17,006 nt of DNA from contig JALTVH010000147.1 in NCBI GenBank assembly GCA_027049085.1, forward strand, positions 1-17,006, given 5' to 3'. Below, in pieces: positions 6,510-14,757 of this stretch. The stretch is from Aquificaceae bacterium. Its GTDB lineage: Bacteria > Aquificota > Aquificia > Aquificales > Aquificaceae. Position numbers and translations under genes: made by a program. The notes under the pieces are model-generated. The model ran no database searches. It had not been told where the DNA came from and was given only the letters and a program-made list of their open reading frames with translations. The stretch's first letter is position 1. Each line of letters opens with the position of its first letter.

Positions 6510-7859
6510 AGCTCTCATTATCCTTTCACACATGGCTGATATATCTCCAGCGCCCATGAAGAGTATCACCTTCTCCGGGGATGATTGGGACTCTATAAGC
6601 TCTTGGAGCTCTCCCTCACTCTCTACATATTCCGCACCGCTCTTCAGTGCCAGATCCCTTGAGCTTACGTTGTAAGCGTTAACCTCACTGGCAGGGAATA
6701 TATCAAGAAGGTAAGTTTTTTCCGGAAGGCCAAGAACATCAACAAACTGGTCGAAAAGGAGGTGGGTGCGGGAATACCTGTGAGGCTGAAAGATAAGCAG
6801 GAGCTTTCTATCCGGATACATTTCCCTGACCGCTTCAATAACGCACCTGATTTCCGTTGGGTGATGGCCATAATCGTCAAAAACAGGTGCACCGTTAAGG
6901 TAGCCTTTGAAGTCCATTCTTCTCTCAGCGTTGGAAAAGTTCTCAAGGGCGCTTCGGATTGAAGAAAATTCAACTCCTATCTCTAAAGCGACGGCAACAG
7001 ACGCAAGGGCATTGTAGACGTTGTGCTTCCCTGCAATTCCAAGATGGATACTCCCGAGCTTATTACCATGGACAAGTACATCAAAGGCATAGCGTCCGCC
7101 CGTGAGTGTCAGGTTCTTTGCTGAAACATCTCCCTTTCCCTGAACGGAGTAAGTTATGACCTTTTTAGTTGTTTTTGGAAGGATTGAAGCAAGCTGGGGG
7201 TCATCGGCATTCACAACTGAAAAGCCATAAAAAGGAACAGAGTTGATGAACTCCTCAAAGGAACCTACCAGCTTCTCGTAATTACCGTAAAAGTCAAGGT
7301 GTTCCCTGTCTATATTGGTAACAACCGCAACTACCGGGGAAAGCTTTAAAAAAGATCCATCGCTCTCGTCCGCCTCAGAAACGAGCAGGTCTCCCCTCCC
7401 AAGCTTGGCGTTTCCGCCAACCCTCTTGAGCTTTCCTCCGATAATGACGGTAGGATCAAAACCAGCCGTCTCAAGGATGCTCGCAATCATGGAAGTAGTT
7501 GTCGTCTTTCCGTGGGAACCACTAACAGCGATCCCTTCCTTGAGCCTGAACAGTTCAGCAAGCATCTCTCCCCGAGGAATAACGGGGATTCCGAGTTCCC
7601 TGGCACGCATGATCTCAGGGTTGTCATCTCTTACGGCAGAGGAGTAAACAACCACCTCTGTGTAAGGATCAAGGTTGTCTGCAGAGTGTCCAATAAAAAT
7701 CCTGGCACCAAAGTCCCGCAGTAAAGCAGTGTTCTGATTTTCCTTTATATCCGATCCGGAAATTCTGTATCCGAGGTCAAGGAGAATCCTTGCGATACCG
7801 CTCATCCCGATACCGCCAATTCCCACAAAATGAACCCTTTTGACCCTTTCCCTAAACAC
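6456..7859 (-). CDS. murC: UDP-N-acetylmuramate--L-alanine ligase MurC
   Basis: MurC adds L-alanine to UDP-MurNAc, using ATP, in the cytoplasmic stage of peptidoglycan synthesis. All Mur-ligase signatures are present in 467 residues: the Rossmann-like VGIGGIGMSG at 12-21, the P-loop SGSHGKTTTT at 113-122, SEADESDGSF at 161-170, TNIDREHLDFYG at 181-192, the C-terminal DDYGHHPTEI at 328-337, FQPHRYSRT at 357-365 and MGAGDI at 435-440. It starts with GTG at 7859-7857, directly before the first beta strand. No Shine-Dalgarno is seen, but TATAAA lies eight bases upstream. The C-terminal tail of about 25 residues past GAGDI is encoded partly in the 54-base overlap with aarF. No other murein gene is adjacent, so murC is outside any dcw cluster in this window. 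Confidence 0.96.
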   Translation of the reverse strand: MFRERVKRVHFVGIGGIGMSGIARILLDLGYRISGSDIKENQNTALLRDFGARIFIGHSADNLDPYTEVVVYSSAVRDDNPEIMRARELGIPVIPRGEMLAELFRLKEGIAVSGSHGKTTTTSMIASILETAGFDPTVIIGGKLKRVGGNAKLGRGDLLVSEADESDGSFLKLSPVVAVVTNIDREHLDFYGNYEKLVGSFEEFINSVPFYGFSVVNADDPQLASILPKTTKKVITYSVQGKGDVSAKNLTLTGGRYAFDVLVHGNKLGSIHLGIAGKHNVYNALASVAVALEIGVEFSSIRSALENFSNAERRMDFKGYLNGAPVFDDYGHHPTEIRCVIEAVREMYPDRKLLLIFQPHRYSRTHLLFDQFVDVLGLPEKTYLLDIFPASEVNAYNVSSRDLALKSGAEYVESEGELQELIESQSSPEKVILFMGAGDISAMCERIMRASGTFPDDLKEDAARKKE

Positions 7860-7895
7860 AGCCTAAATTTATATAGTACAGGAAATAAGAGAGTA
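7860..7895. promoter_or_regulatory. Divergent promoter region between murC and the outer-membrane protein operon
   Basis: This 36-base AT-rich gap holds overlapping, oppositely oriented -10-like hexamers. On the minus strand TATATA (7875-7870) or TATAAA (7873-7868) lies 8-10 bases before the murC GTG. On the plus strand TATAGT (7872-7877) would start transcription near 7884, about 12 bases before the ATG at 7896; AAGAGAG just before that ATG is a weak ribosome binding site. Because the hexamers overlap, polymerase could probably serve only one direction at a time. Confidence 0.35.
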
Positions 7896-9815
7896 ATGAG
7901 ATTTAAGGGGTCAGCAAAGGAGGGGTTAATAGCCTTTCTGGTTCTTACTGGGGGGACATGGGGCCAGGATCTTGCAAAGCTAATAAAAGAGTACGAAAAG
8001 GCGGCGGAGCTGAGCAGGAAAACAAAAAAAGAGAGTCTCGGACACCTGATTCTCTTTACAAGAAAGGACCTTGACAGACTTCAGGCAAGGAAGCTCTCAG
8101 ACCTGCTGAAACACATCAGACTAATAACCGTCTCAAACAATAACTTCGGGATACTCACCCTCAACGAGTTTGGAAACTACTCACCGATACCGAGAAACAT
8201 CAGGCTTTACATAAACGATCATGAGGTCTCATCCCTTCACACCGGATCGCCTTTCCTTGTCTGGGAAAACTTCAGCCTTGACAATGTTGATCACATTGAA
8301 ATTTACCAGTCTCCTGGCTCAATAGAACTCGGTAACGATCCTGCAACGTTAATAATAAAGATCTACACCAAGACTCCAGAAAGGGAAAACGCAAGCGGTA
8401 TTAACCTTGGCGGGACTTCCCGATCCGGCTACACCGCAAACATCTTTAGCGCCGTTGAGGTAAGCCCTGACTTTTCCTATTTCTTTTTTATAGAAAGCGG
8501 TAGGGATGGCAGGAAAAGGTTCAGACTCGGCGGAGAGGAAATCAGGAGGGACGCCGATTACAGGTATGCCTTTCTCGGAATGTACTATGAGAACACTTCC
8601 CTTGAGCTTGGCTATGGGTTCGTTAGAAGAGCTCCTTTTATAGGCTTTGCATCAGACGGCTCTGCGGAAGATGGTTACACAGAGGCTCAGGATACCTACC
8701 TTGTACTGACTTCCTATCCTTTCGGTGACAGAGACACAAAATTTGTTTTTTCCTTTGACCATAATAAAAGGAGACATTACGAAAAGAGCGACTCAGGTCT
8801 CTTTATTCCAATCTTCATGTCCCTCAACCCCCTCAACAATCCTGCCGATTTCTTTGAAAGTGCTGTCTTCAGCAAGGTGGATATTTACCTTTCTAAAACC
8901 TTCAGATTCAGCAAAAATTCCCTTCTGACAGCGACATCCTACAAGATTTACAACGCAACCATAGAAGAAAGGAGGTACGTTACCCTCGGCGGAGCTACGG
9001 TAAACGTGGATCAGACCGTTCCCTTCAGCAGGCAGGAAATCCTATCCCTGATCCTGGAAAACAAGCTCTCTCTAAATCCCAGGAACCTCCTTATTGGTGG
9101 ACTCAAGGTTGATTCCTATGAAAGAAACGGAGGATTGAAAAACTTCAAGGAATGGATAGGCAGGATCGGATTCATAAGCATCCCGGGGGATGACCTTTAT
9201 CTTAAAGCCTTTTTATCAAGGAGTTACATCCCACCCTTCTTTTACGATGTGGAGATCTCAAAAAGAGACCTGAGCCCTATACAAATACCTCTTTCTGCAA
9301 CAATTGAGGGTTCCTACCGAACGGAAATATTGAAGCTTACTTTATGGACCGGCTACATGAGGGTAGAGGGCGACATCCTTCCCGACGGCTCCGGAATCTT
9401 GACAAATGTAGGAGAGCCTCTTGAGATCCGTTTTGCCTCTGGGGATGCACGCTTTGATCTTGGAAAAGCAGTCTTAGAAGGCGGTTACAGCTTTCTTATT
9501 GATCCCAAGAGGGAAAGTTCCCCTACCAGAGGTGGTTATCTTAGGATCTCAGGTAACCTGTGGCGGTTTGGTCTCTTTTCTGAACTTGTTTACAGAGGAC
9601 CATACACCTTCAAGAGCAAAAGGGTAAAGGAAGGCTACGACCTGAGCGCAGGCGCCTCTTTAACAGTTCTGAAAGACCTGAGAGTCACCGTTAAGGGTGA
9701 AAACCTTACAGGATCAGCGACAGAGATCCCTTACTTCATACCCCAGAGCGGAGAGGTAGCCACATTCCCAGTAAGAGGAAGAACTTACTATGTGAATGTT
9801 GACTGGGTCTTCTGA
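7896..9815 (+). CDS. TonB-dependent-receptor-like outer-membrane beta-barrel protein
   Basis: A 639-residue outer-membrane protein. It has a signal peptide at 1-23 (MRFKGSAKEG, then LIAFLVLTGGTWG; likely cut before QD), a charged helical stretch at 24-48, a plug-like domain at about 50-160 (GHLILFTRKDLDRLQA, LSDLLKHI, then the diagnostic VDHIEIYQSPGS and LIIKIYTKTP), and a beta-barrel from about 165 with alternating aromatic strands that ends in the outer-membrane signature YYVNVDWVF with a terminal Phe. I see no clear TonB box after the signal peptide. The start at 7896 places the signal peptide first; the ATG at 7830 would run over the murC start and add 22 unrelated residues. Its stop overlaps the next ATG (TGATG). 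Co-transcription with a periplasmic protein and a GGDEF-EAL protein suggests signalling rather than, or besides, nutrient uptake. Confidence 0.85.
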   Translation: MRFKGSAKEGLIAFLVLTGGTWGQDLAKLIKEYEKAAELSRKTKKESLGHLILFTRKDLDRLQARKLSDLLKHIRLITVSNNNFGILTLNEFGNYSPIPRNIRLYINDHEVSSLHTGSPFLVWENFSLDNVDHIEIYQSPGSIELGNDPATLIIKIYTKTPERENASGINLGGTSRSGYTANIFSAVEVSPDFSYFFFIESGRDGRKRFRLGGEEIRRDADYRYAFLGMYYENTSLELGYGFVRRAPFIGFASDGSAEDGYTEAQDTYLVLTSYPFGDRDTKFVFSFDHNKRRHYEKSDSGLFIPIFMSLNPLNNPADFFESAVFSKVDIYLSKTFRFSKNSLLTATSYKIYNATIEERRYVTLGGATVNVDQTVPFSRQEILSLILENKLSLNPRNLLIGGLKVDSYERNGGLKNFKEWIGRIGFISIPGDDLYLKAFLSRSYIPPFFYDVEISKRDLSPIQIPLSATIEGSYRTEILKLTLWTGYMRVEGDILPDGSGILTNVGEPLEIRFASGDARFDLGKAVLEGGYSFLIDPKRESSPTRGGYLRISGNLWRFGLFSELVYRGPYTFKSKRVKEGYDLSAGASLTVLKDLRVTVKGENLTGSATEIPYFIPQSGEVATFPVRGRTYYVNVDWVF

Positions 9816-10303
9816 TGAAGATATTTGCCCTGCTACTCGGTTTTAATCTTCTGGTTCATGCAGTCCTGCTGGAGGAAAGGTTTGAAGAAGAGAGGGAGCT
9901 TGAAGTCAAGATAATTGAAAAAGTCTTCAGAGACCTGCTGAGTAAAGAGGAAGTATTCATCTACGTCATTGGGTCAAGGAAAGAAGAGTTTATCAAAAGC
10001 GTTGAAGAGTTTTCTGATCACTTAAAACCAGTCAAGGACTGCAAAAAAGGTGAAATCCTTTTCATCGCTGGCTTATACCGAAAGGAAATCCCCCCAGATT
10101 GCAGAGGAATGCTCATCTTCGGCTCAAGAAGAGAGTATATTTACAGGTTCCCCAATTCTATAGGTTCCTTTTACTGGAGAAAGGGAAGGCCTAATCTAAC
10201 AATAATCAGGGAAAGGTTAAAAAAGTGGAAAATGAAATTGCCGAAAGAGTACGACCAGTTCATAGAATCCTTAGATGAGTCAAAGAGGAGAAGAAGCAGA
10301 TGA
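9815..10303 (+). CDS. Small secreted (periplasmic) protein linking the barrel and GGDEF-EAL genes
   Basis: I do not recognise a named family for this 162-residue protein. It has a signal peptide at 1-16 (FALLLGFNLLVHA) without a lipobox, so it is probably soluble in the periplasm. The mature part is alpha/beta: VFIYVIGSRKE at 47-57, DCKKGEILFIAG at 75-86, GMLIFGSRREYIYRF at 98-112, and a striking segment IGSFYWRKGRPNL at 116-128 followed by a Leu/Lys-rich helix and a basic tail. Cys76 and Cys96 could form a disulfide. The order 'start with IYVIG..., then C..GEILFI' recalls YfiR-type periplasmic regulators of diguanylate cyclases, but the C-terminal part differs. It is coupled at both ends: TGATG with the barrel gene and ATGA with the GGDEF-EAL gene. 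Role inferred: a periplasmic go-between. Confidence 0.75.
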   Translation: MKIFALLLGFNLLVHAVLLEERFEEERELEVKIIEKVFRDLLSKEEVFIYVIGSRKEEFIKSVEEFSDHLKPVKDCKKGEILFIAGLYRKEIPPDCRGMLIFGSRREYIYRFPNSIGSFYWRKGRPNLTIIRERLKKWKMKLPKEYDQFIESLDESKRRRSR

Positions 10304-12201
10304 GGGCTGTGCAGTACAGGATTGACAGGTCACTGCTGATCCTTATAGCCCTCGTAGTATCTTCCTTCTTCCCTATCTATTACGGTTCGGTAAAAGTTGA
10401 GGAGTTTGTACAGAAACGCCTCATCTCTGATGCGACCTCAATAATAGGTTCAACCTTTGACAATATGGCTGAAAAGATCCTCTCCCTCGTGGGGAAGGAA
10501 GATATTGTTCTTGCTCTATACAGGAACGACGAACTCAGGAAAAAGATTGAGTACGACCTTTCTCTCCTCATAACACCGGAAATAAAGTACGTCTATATCC
10601 TCTACAGGGATGAAGAGGGAAAGTTCCGGTTCCTTGCAGATGGCTCAAGAACCGACAGAGCAGAGATCGGCGAAAAACTTGACGTCCTTAACCCCACGGA
10701 ATGGGAAGAGGCAGCCATTAAGGGCAAAACCAAGGTTATAATCCAGGATAATCTTTACACGATAGGAGCAACCTACATAAAACCTCTCATTCAGAAAGGA
10801 GAGGTAAGGGCTCTCCTCGTTGCAGATTTCTCCATCAGGAAGGTGGAAGAACTCAGGGCAACAATGGGTGTAATAAGAAATATATCCATGGGTGTTTCCC
10901 TCATGTCCCTTATTTTTCTTTACATAGCTGTGTACCAGTACTTCAGAGGAAGAAAGATAGCACGGTCTCTTTATACTGACAGGCTGACAGGCCTCCCCAA
11001 CAGAAACTACATTTCAGAAAACCTGACAGACCTGAATCCTGGGGATTACTATATAGCCCTCCTTGATATAGATGATTTCAAAAGAATAAACGCTACCTTT
11101 GGACCAGATGCAGGCGACCGGGTTATACAGGAGGTAGGGAAATTTCTTATATCAAAGATGAAGGATGCTTCAATAGCACGTTACGGTGGGGAAGAGTTCC
11201 TGATTCTTATACCTCGCAATAGATTCACCGATGACGCAGATGCAGTGCTCTTTTTTGACAAGGTAAGGCAGTCTTTCAGGAAATTCAGGCTCCAGCTCCA
11301 GGACCAGGAAATAAGACTGACCGTATCAATAGGCATAAATCTCTCAACCCAGAGGGATGAAAGCTTGGAGTCCGCCATTGAAAAGGCTGACCGAGCCCTG
11401 TACAGGGCTAAACGGGATGGAAAGGACCGGGTAAGAGCCTTTAGTGACAGGGCAGATGGTATGAGGAGGCGAGTCTCCGTTTCGGAAGTTATGGAGGCGG
11501 TTCAGAAGGGCAAGGTGATCTGTTATTACCAGCCAGTTGTTGAACTTTCAACGGGTAAGGTTGACTACTATGAGGCTCTTGCGAGGATGATAGATGACAA
11601 GGGAGAGGTTATACCCCCAGCTCAGTTCCTTGAAGACATCAAGGACACCTTTGCCTACACAAAGTTTGTCAAGAGAATTATTGAGATAAACACCGAGGTA
11701 CTCAAAGAACAGGGGAATTTGAGGGTAAGCATAAACCTTATACCCACTGACATCCTTGACAGAAGCATAGTTGACCTCCTCAGCAGGGTACCTGAGGGGA
11801 TCAGGGAGAGGATGCTTCTTGAGATAACAGAGATTGAGGGCATACCATCCTTTGAAAGAGTTAAAAAGACTGTCACCAAGCTCAGGAAGGCAGGTTTTAA
11901 GGTCGGAATCGATGACTTTGGTGCAGGATACTCAAATCTCATAAATCTGACTCAGATGAGCATTGACTTTTTGAAGATAGACGGCTCAATCATAAGGGAT
12001 ATACACAAAAACAGGACTTCCTACCTTCTGACTAAGATGGTAAATGAATTCTGTACCGAGATGGGTATCAAGGTAATAGCTGAGTACGTGGAAAGGGATA
12101 AGGTTCTGGCCTGTCTTAAGGAAATAGGCGTGGGATACGCGCAGGGATATAAATTTGGTAAGCCTGTACCTCTTGCGGAAATTATACCTGCTAAAATATA
12201 G
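10300..12201 (+). CDS. Membrane GGDEF-EAL protein (diguanylate cyclase/phosphodiesterase) with periplasmic sensor domain
   Basis: This 633-residue enzyme should make and/or break the second messenger c-di-GMP. Order: membrane helix 11-29; periplasmic sensor domain about 30-195 (alpha/beta, Cache/PAS-like in layout); membrane helix 196-216; GGDEF domain about 220-380; EAL domain about 393-630. The GGDEF active loop is intact (RYGGEEF, 294-300), as is LDIDDFKRIN at 255-264; the RxxD inhibitory site is missing (Met287, Ala290). The EAL domain keeps all the usual catalytic and metal residues: E425 of EAL, N479, E508 of EITE, D538-D539 of DDFG, K559, E595 and Q615. Both halves therefore look active. 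The start ATGA overlaps the previous stop, with GAGGAG nine bases upstream. The third gene of its operon, it probably receives a signal relayed by the two upstream products. Confidence 0.92.
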   Translation: MRAVQYRIDRSLLILIALVVSSFFPIYYGSVKVEEFVQKRLISDATSIIGSTFDNMAEKILSLVGKEDIVLALYRNDELRKKIEYDLSLLITPEIKYVYILYRDEEGKFRFLADGSRTDRAEIGEKLDVLNPTEWEEAAIKGKTKVIIQDNLYTIGATYIKPLIQKGEVRALLVADFSIRKVEELRATMGVIRNISMGVSLMSLIFLYIAVYQYFRGRKIARSLYTDRLTGLPNRNYISENLTDLNPGDYYIALLDIDDFKRINATFGPDAGDRVIQEVGKFLISKMKDASIARYGGEEFLILIPRNRFTDDADAVLFFDKVRQSFRKFRLQLQDQEIRLTVSIGINLSTQRDESLESAIEKADRALYRAKRDGKDRVRAFSDRADGMRRRVSVSEVMEAVQKGKVICYYQPVVELSTGKVDYYEALARMIDDKGEVIPPAQFLEDIKDTFAYTKFVKRIIEINTEVLKEQGNLRVSINLIPTDILDRSIVDLLSRVPEGIRERMLLEITEIEGIPSFERVKKTVTKLRKAGFKVGIDDFGAGYSNLINLTQMSIDFLKIDGSIIRDIHKNRTSYLLTKMVNEFCTEMGIKVIAEYVERDKVLACLKEIGVGYAQGYKFGKPVPLAEIIPAKI

Positions 12202-12206
12202 AGCCA

Positions 12207-13430
12207 ATGGCTGCTGCGCCCGTAGGACCTACCTCTCCCGCTGTTGATATCCATACACTTTTTCTTCACATAGCAATCATTCTCATTTCAGCAAAAGCCT
12301 TTGGAATGCTCTTTAAAAGACTTGGCATTCCTCCTGTACTCGGTGAGGTGACCGCAGGTGTGGTGCTCGGGCAGAGTCTCCTCGGCCTGATACCCCTTAG
12401 CGATGCCATAAAAGTTCTTGCGGAACTGGGAGTTATTCTCCTCCTCTTTGAGGTTGGGCTTGAAGCGGACATTCACATGCTTGTGAGGGTTGGAATATGG
12501 TCAACCCTTGTCGCAATAGTTGGTGCGGTCGTTCCCTTTGCAGGTGGGTTTGCCATCTCATACTACCTCTTTGACATGCCCCTTATAAGCTCCCTTTTTA
12601 TCGGCGGTGCACTTACAGCAACAAGTATTGGAATAACTGTCAGAGTTCTTACAGACCTCAAGAAGCACAAGTCGCGCTTTGCCCAGATCGTCCTTGGTGC
12701 TGCTGTACTGGACGATATAATGGGTGTTGTAATCCTCGCAGCTCTATATGAATTCTCAAAAACAAAATCGGTAAATCTTGATGCAACCGCAATGTTAATT
12801 TTTGACATTGCTGTCTTTTTTGTTGTAGCACCAATTATTGCAAGATTTGTAGCCAAGATCCTTTCATACATAATCATGAAGTGGGGAGACATGGACATAA
12901 TACCCACAACGATCCTCTCTCTCGTCCTCTTTACAGGCCACATGGCATACAGGGTCGGGTCACCCGAGATCCTTGGTGCCTTCACTGCAGGTCTTGCTCT
13001 ATCAAGAAGGTTTGTTCTTCCTTTTGCTGCTTTTCTTCATCTTGACCAGAAGATCATTCACAAGGTTGAGGAAGGCATAGGTCCTCTCGTGTGGGTTATA
13101 GCCCCCATTTTCTTCGTTGCCGTTGGCCTTGCCCTTAACTTAAAGGCAATAGACTTTACCTCGGCAGAGTTCTGGATGTTTTCCCTCTCTCTGATCGCAA
13201 TAGCCATTGTCGGAAAGGTGGCTGCAGGCTTTGTGGTGCCCGGAAGCATGAGGGATAGGCTCAATATCGGATTCTCAATGATGCCCAGGGGCGAGGTGGG
13301 TCTTATCTTTGCAGAGTTCGGTCGCAGTTTTAATGCAATAGATCAGGTGGGTTATGCGGTTCTTGTGTTTGTTGTTGCAGTGACAACCTTTCTGGCACCG
13401 ATCCTTTTAAGAATTACAGTCAGATCCTGA
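12207..13430 (+). CDS. CPA2-family Na+/H+ antiporter (NapA/KefB-like transport domain)
   Basis: A 407-residue inner-membrane cation/proton exchanger with about 12-13 hydrophobic segments. CPA2 signatures: KRLGIPPVLGEVTAGVVLG at 37-55, LAELGVILLLFEVGLE at 71-86, the unwound-helix region GALTATSIGITVRVL at 134-148, and the transport site GAAVLDDIMGV at 164-174 with adjacent D169-D170, as in electrogenic NapA/NhaA-type exchangers. No cytoplasmic TrkA-N/RCK domain follows, so this is the stand-alone NapA-like form rather than KefB/KefC. It lies five bases after the GGDEF-EAL gene and may share its transcript, although TAAAAT at 12192-12197 could start its own short-leader mRNA. No Shine-Dalgarno precedes the ATG. 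The stop overlaps the convergent ArsB/NhaD-like gene by 11 bases. Confidence 0.88.
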   Translation: MAAAPVGPTSPAVDIHTLFLHIAIILISAKAFGMLFKRLGIPPVLGEVTAGVVLGQSLLGLIPLSDAIKVLAELGVILLLFEVGLEADIHMLVRVGIWSTLVAIVGAVVPFAGGFAISYYLFDMPLISSLFIGGALTATSIGITVRVLTDLKKHKSRFAQIVLGAAVLDDIMGVVILAALYEFSKTKSVNLDATAMLIFDIAVFFVVAPIIARFVAKILSYIIMKWGDMDIIPTTILSLVLFTGHMAYRVGSPEILGAFTAGLALSRRFVLPFAAFLHLDQKIIHKVEEGIGPLVWVIAPIFFVAVGLALNLKAIDFTSAEFWMFSLSLIAIAIVGKVAAGFVVPGSMRDRLNIGFSMMPRGEVGLIFAEFGRSFNAIDQVGYAVLVFVVAVTTFLAPILLRITVRS

Positions 13431-14757
13431 AAAGGCTGAGGCTCAAAAGAGCAACAAGGGTTGAAACGACCGCCACAGGGGTTCCGTACTTCATAAAGGT
13501 AAGGAAAGATATGTGATAGCCCTCCTTCTCCGCTATTGCTGAGGCAACGATATTTGCAGAGGCACCGATCAGCGTAAAATTTCCACCAAGGCATGCCCCC
13601 AGGGAAAGGGCCCACCATAGAAGGTCAATTCCTTCCTTGAGCTGCTGGGCCATATTTTTGAGAACAAAGGCCATTGACATGGTAAAGGGAATATTATCAA
13701 CAAAACCAGATATAACTGCAGAAGAGATTCCAATAATCCAGAGGCCTGATGAGATGTCAGATCCGATCTGCTGGGAGAGGTAACCTGCAACGAGTTCAAA
13801 GATTCCCGTGTGCTCAAGGGATCCTACAACTATAAATAGACCAAGGAAAAACAGGAGGGTTGTCCACTCAACTTTTTCAAGGACGTAGGCGGGGGAGAGC
13901 CCAGACCATATCATCAGGATGGTTGAGGTGAACAGGGCTATTATGCCCGGCTCGATTTGAAGACTGTGGCCAAATAGGAAGAGAACAATTGTTGCAACGA
14001 AAACGATGATACCCTTTTTCATCAGATCGGGGTAGATCTCCTGTTCCAGCAAGGACTCAAACTTCTCAAGATCAACCTCCTTTTTATCCCCTCTTAAAGT
14101 TCCCGACAGCTTCAGGTACAGGAGATTGACTAACAGACCGGAGATAAAACCAGCAACAGCATGGGGTGCGACGTGAATAAGAAAGTCATTGAAGGATTTC
14201 TTCGCTATGCTACCGATGATTATGTTGGGAGGATCGCCGATCAGAGTTGCCGTTCCTCCTGTATTAGATGCAAGAACAAGAGCAATGATGTAGGGAACAG
14301 GTGGAAGGTCAAGCACCTTTGTGACTCCAATAATTATCGGAGTCATAAAAAGGACAGTCGTTACGTTATCAAGGAAGGCAGAAAAAACTGCTGTCAGAAC
14401 CGCAAAAGTAACGAGGATCTTCACAGGGCTGGTACCGGTGATCTTGAGAGCTTTCACAGTAAGGAGGTTAAAAAATCCACTGTGGGCAAGAACAGTAACT
14501 ATGTTCATCATTCCAAAGAGCAGGAATATGGTGTTGTAATCAATGGATTTCCAGGCAAAGTGAGGGGGAACTATACCAAGGATCATAACGACCGAAGCAC
14601 CAAGGAGTGCAGCAACCGTCCTGTGGAAATACCTTTCAAGAATTATCATCCCGTAAACAAGGAAGAAAATGATAAGAGCTATTTTCTGGAGGGTCCCTTC
14701 CGCAAGATGTGCACCGAGTGCCTGAATAAGACCGGCACCCTCATGGAGTTCGGTCAT
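13420..14757 (-). CDS. ArsB/NhaD-type ion permease (SLC13/IT superfamily)
   Basis: A 445-residue inner-membrane permease with about 11-12 helices and the internally duplicated layout of the ion-transporter superfamily (ArsB, NhaD, citrate/sulfate carriers). The first half has AFLDNVTTVLFMTP at 127-140 and SNTGGTATLIGDPPN at 164-178; the second half has the matching GFVDNIPFTMSM and GGNFTLIGASANI. A polar cytoplasmic loop, about 206-230, lies between the halves. The substrate cannot be read from sequence: arsenite efflux, Na+/H+ exchange and anion uptake are all known in the superfamily. No arsenic genes (arsR, arsC, arsA) are near, which weakens the ArsB reading; a convergent Na+/H+ antiporter next door weakly supports an NhaD-like role. 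The ATG is preceded by GAGGG ten bases upstream and by a recognisable promoter. Confidence 0.85.
   Translation of the reverse strand: MTELHEGAGLIQALGAHLAEGTLQKIALIIFFLVYGMIILERYFHRTVAALLGASVVMILGIVPPHFAWKSIDYNTIFLLFGMMNIVTVLAHSGFFNLLTVKALKITGTSPVKILVTFAVLTAVFSAFLDNVTTVLFMTPIIIGVTKVLDLPPVPYIIALVLASNTGGTATLIGDPPNIIIGSIAKKSFNDFLIHVAPHAVAGFISGLLVNLLYLKLSGTLRGDKKEVDLEKFESLLEQEIYPDLMKKGIIVFVATIVLFLFGHSLQIEPGIIALFTSTILMIWSGLSPAYVLEKVEWTTLLFFLGLFIVVGSLEHTGIFELVAGYLSQQIGSDISSGLWIIGISSAVISGFVDNIPFTMSMAFVLKNMAQQLKEGIDLLWWALSLGACLGGNFTLIGASANIVASAIAEKEGYHISFLTFMKYGTPVAVVSTLVALLSLSLFRI

Noticed and set aside
7830..7895. Longer outer-membrane protein starting at ATG 7830
   Set aside because: It would put 22 residues before a good signal peptide and overlap the murC start.
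12563..12985. Minus-strand open frame of 140 codons inside the antiporter gene
   Set aside because: Shadow of a membrane protein gene; Ser/Thr/Ile/Arg-rich with no signature.
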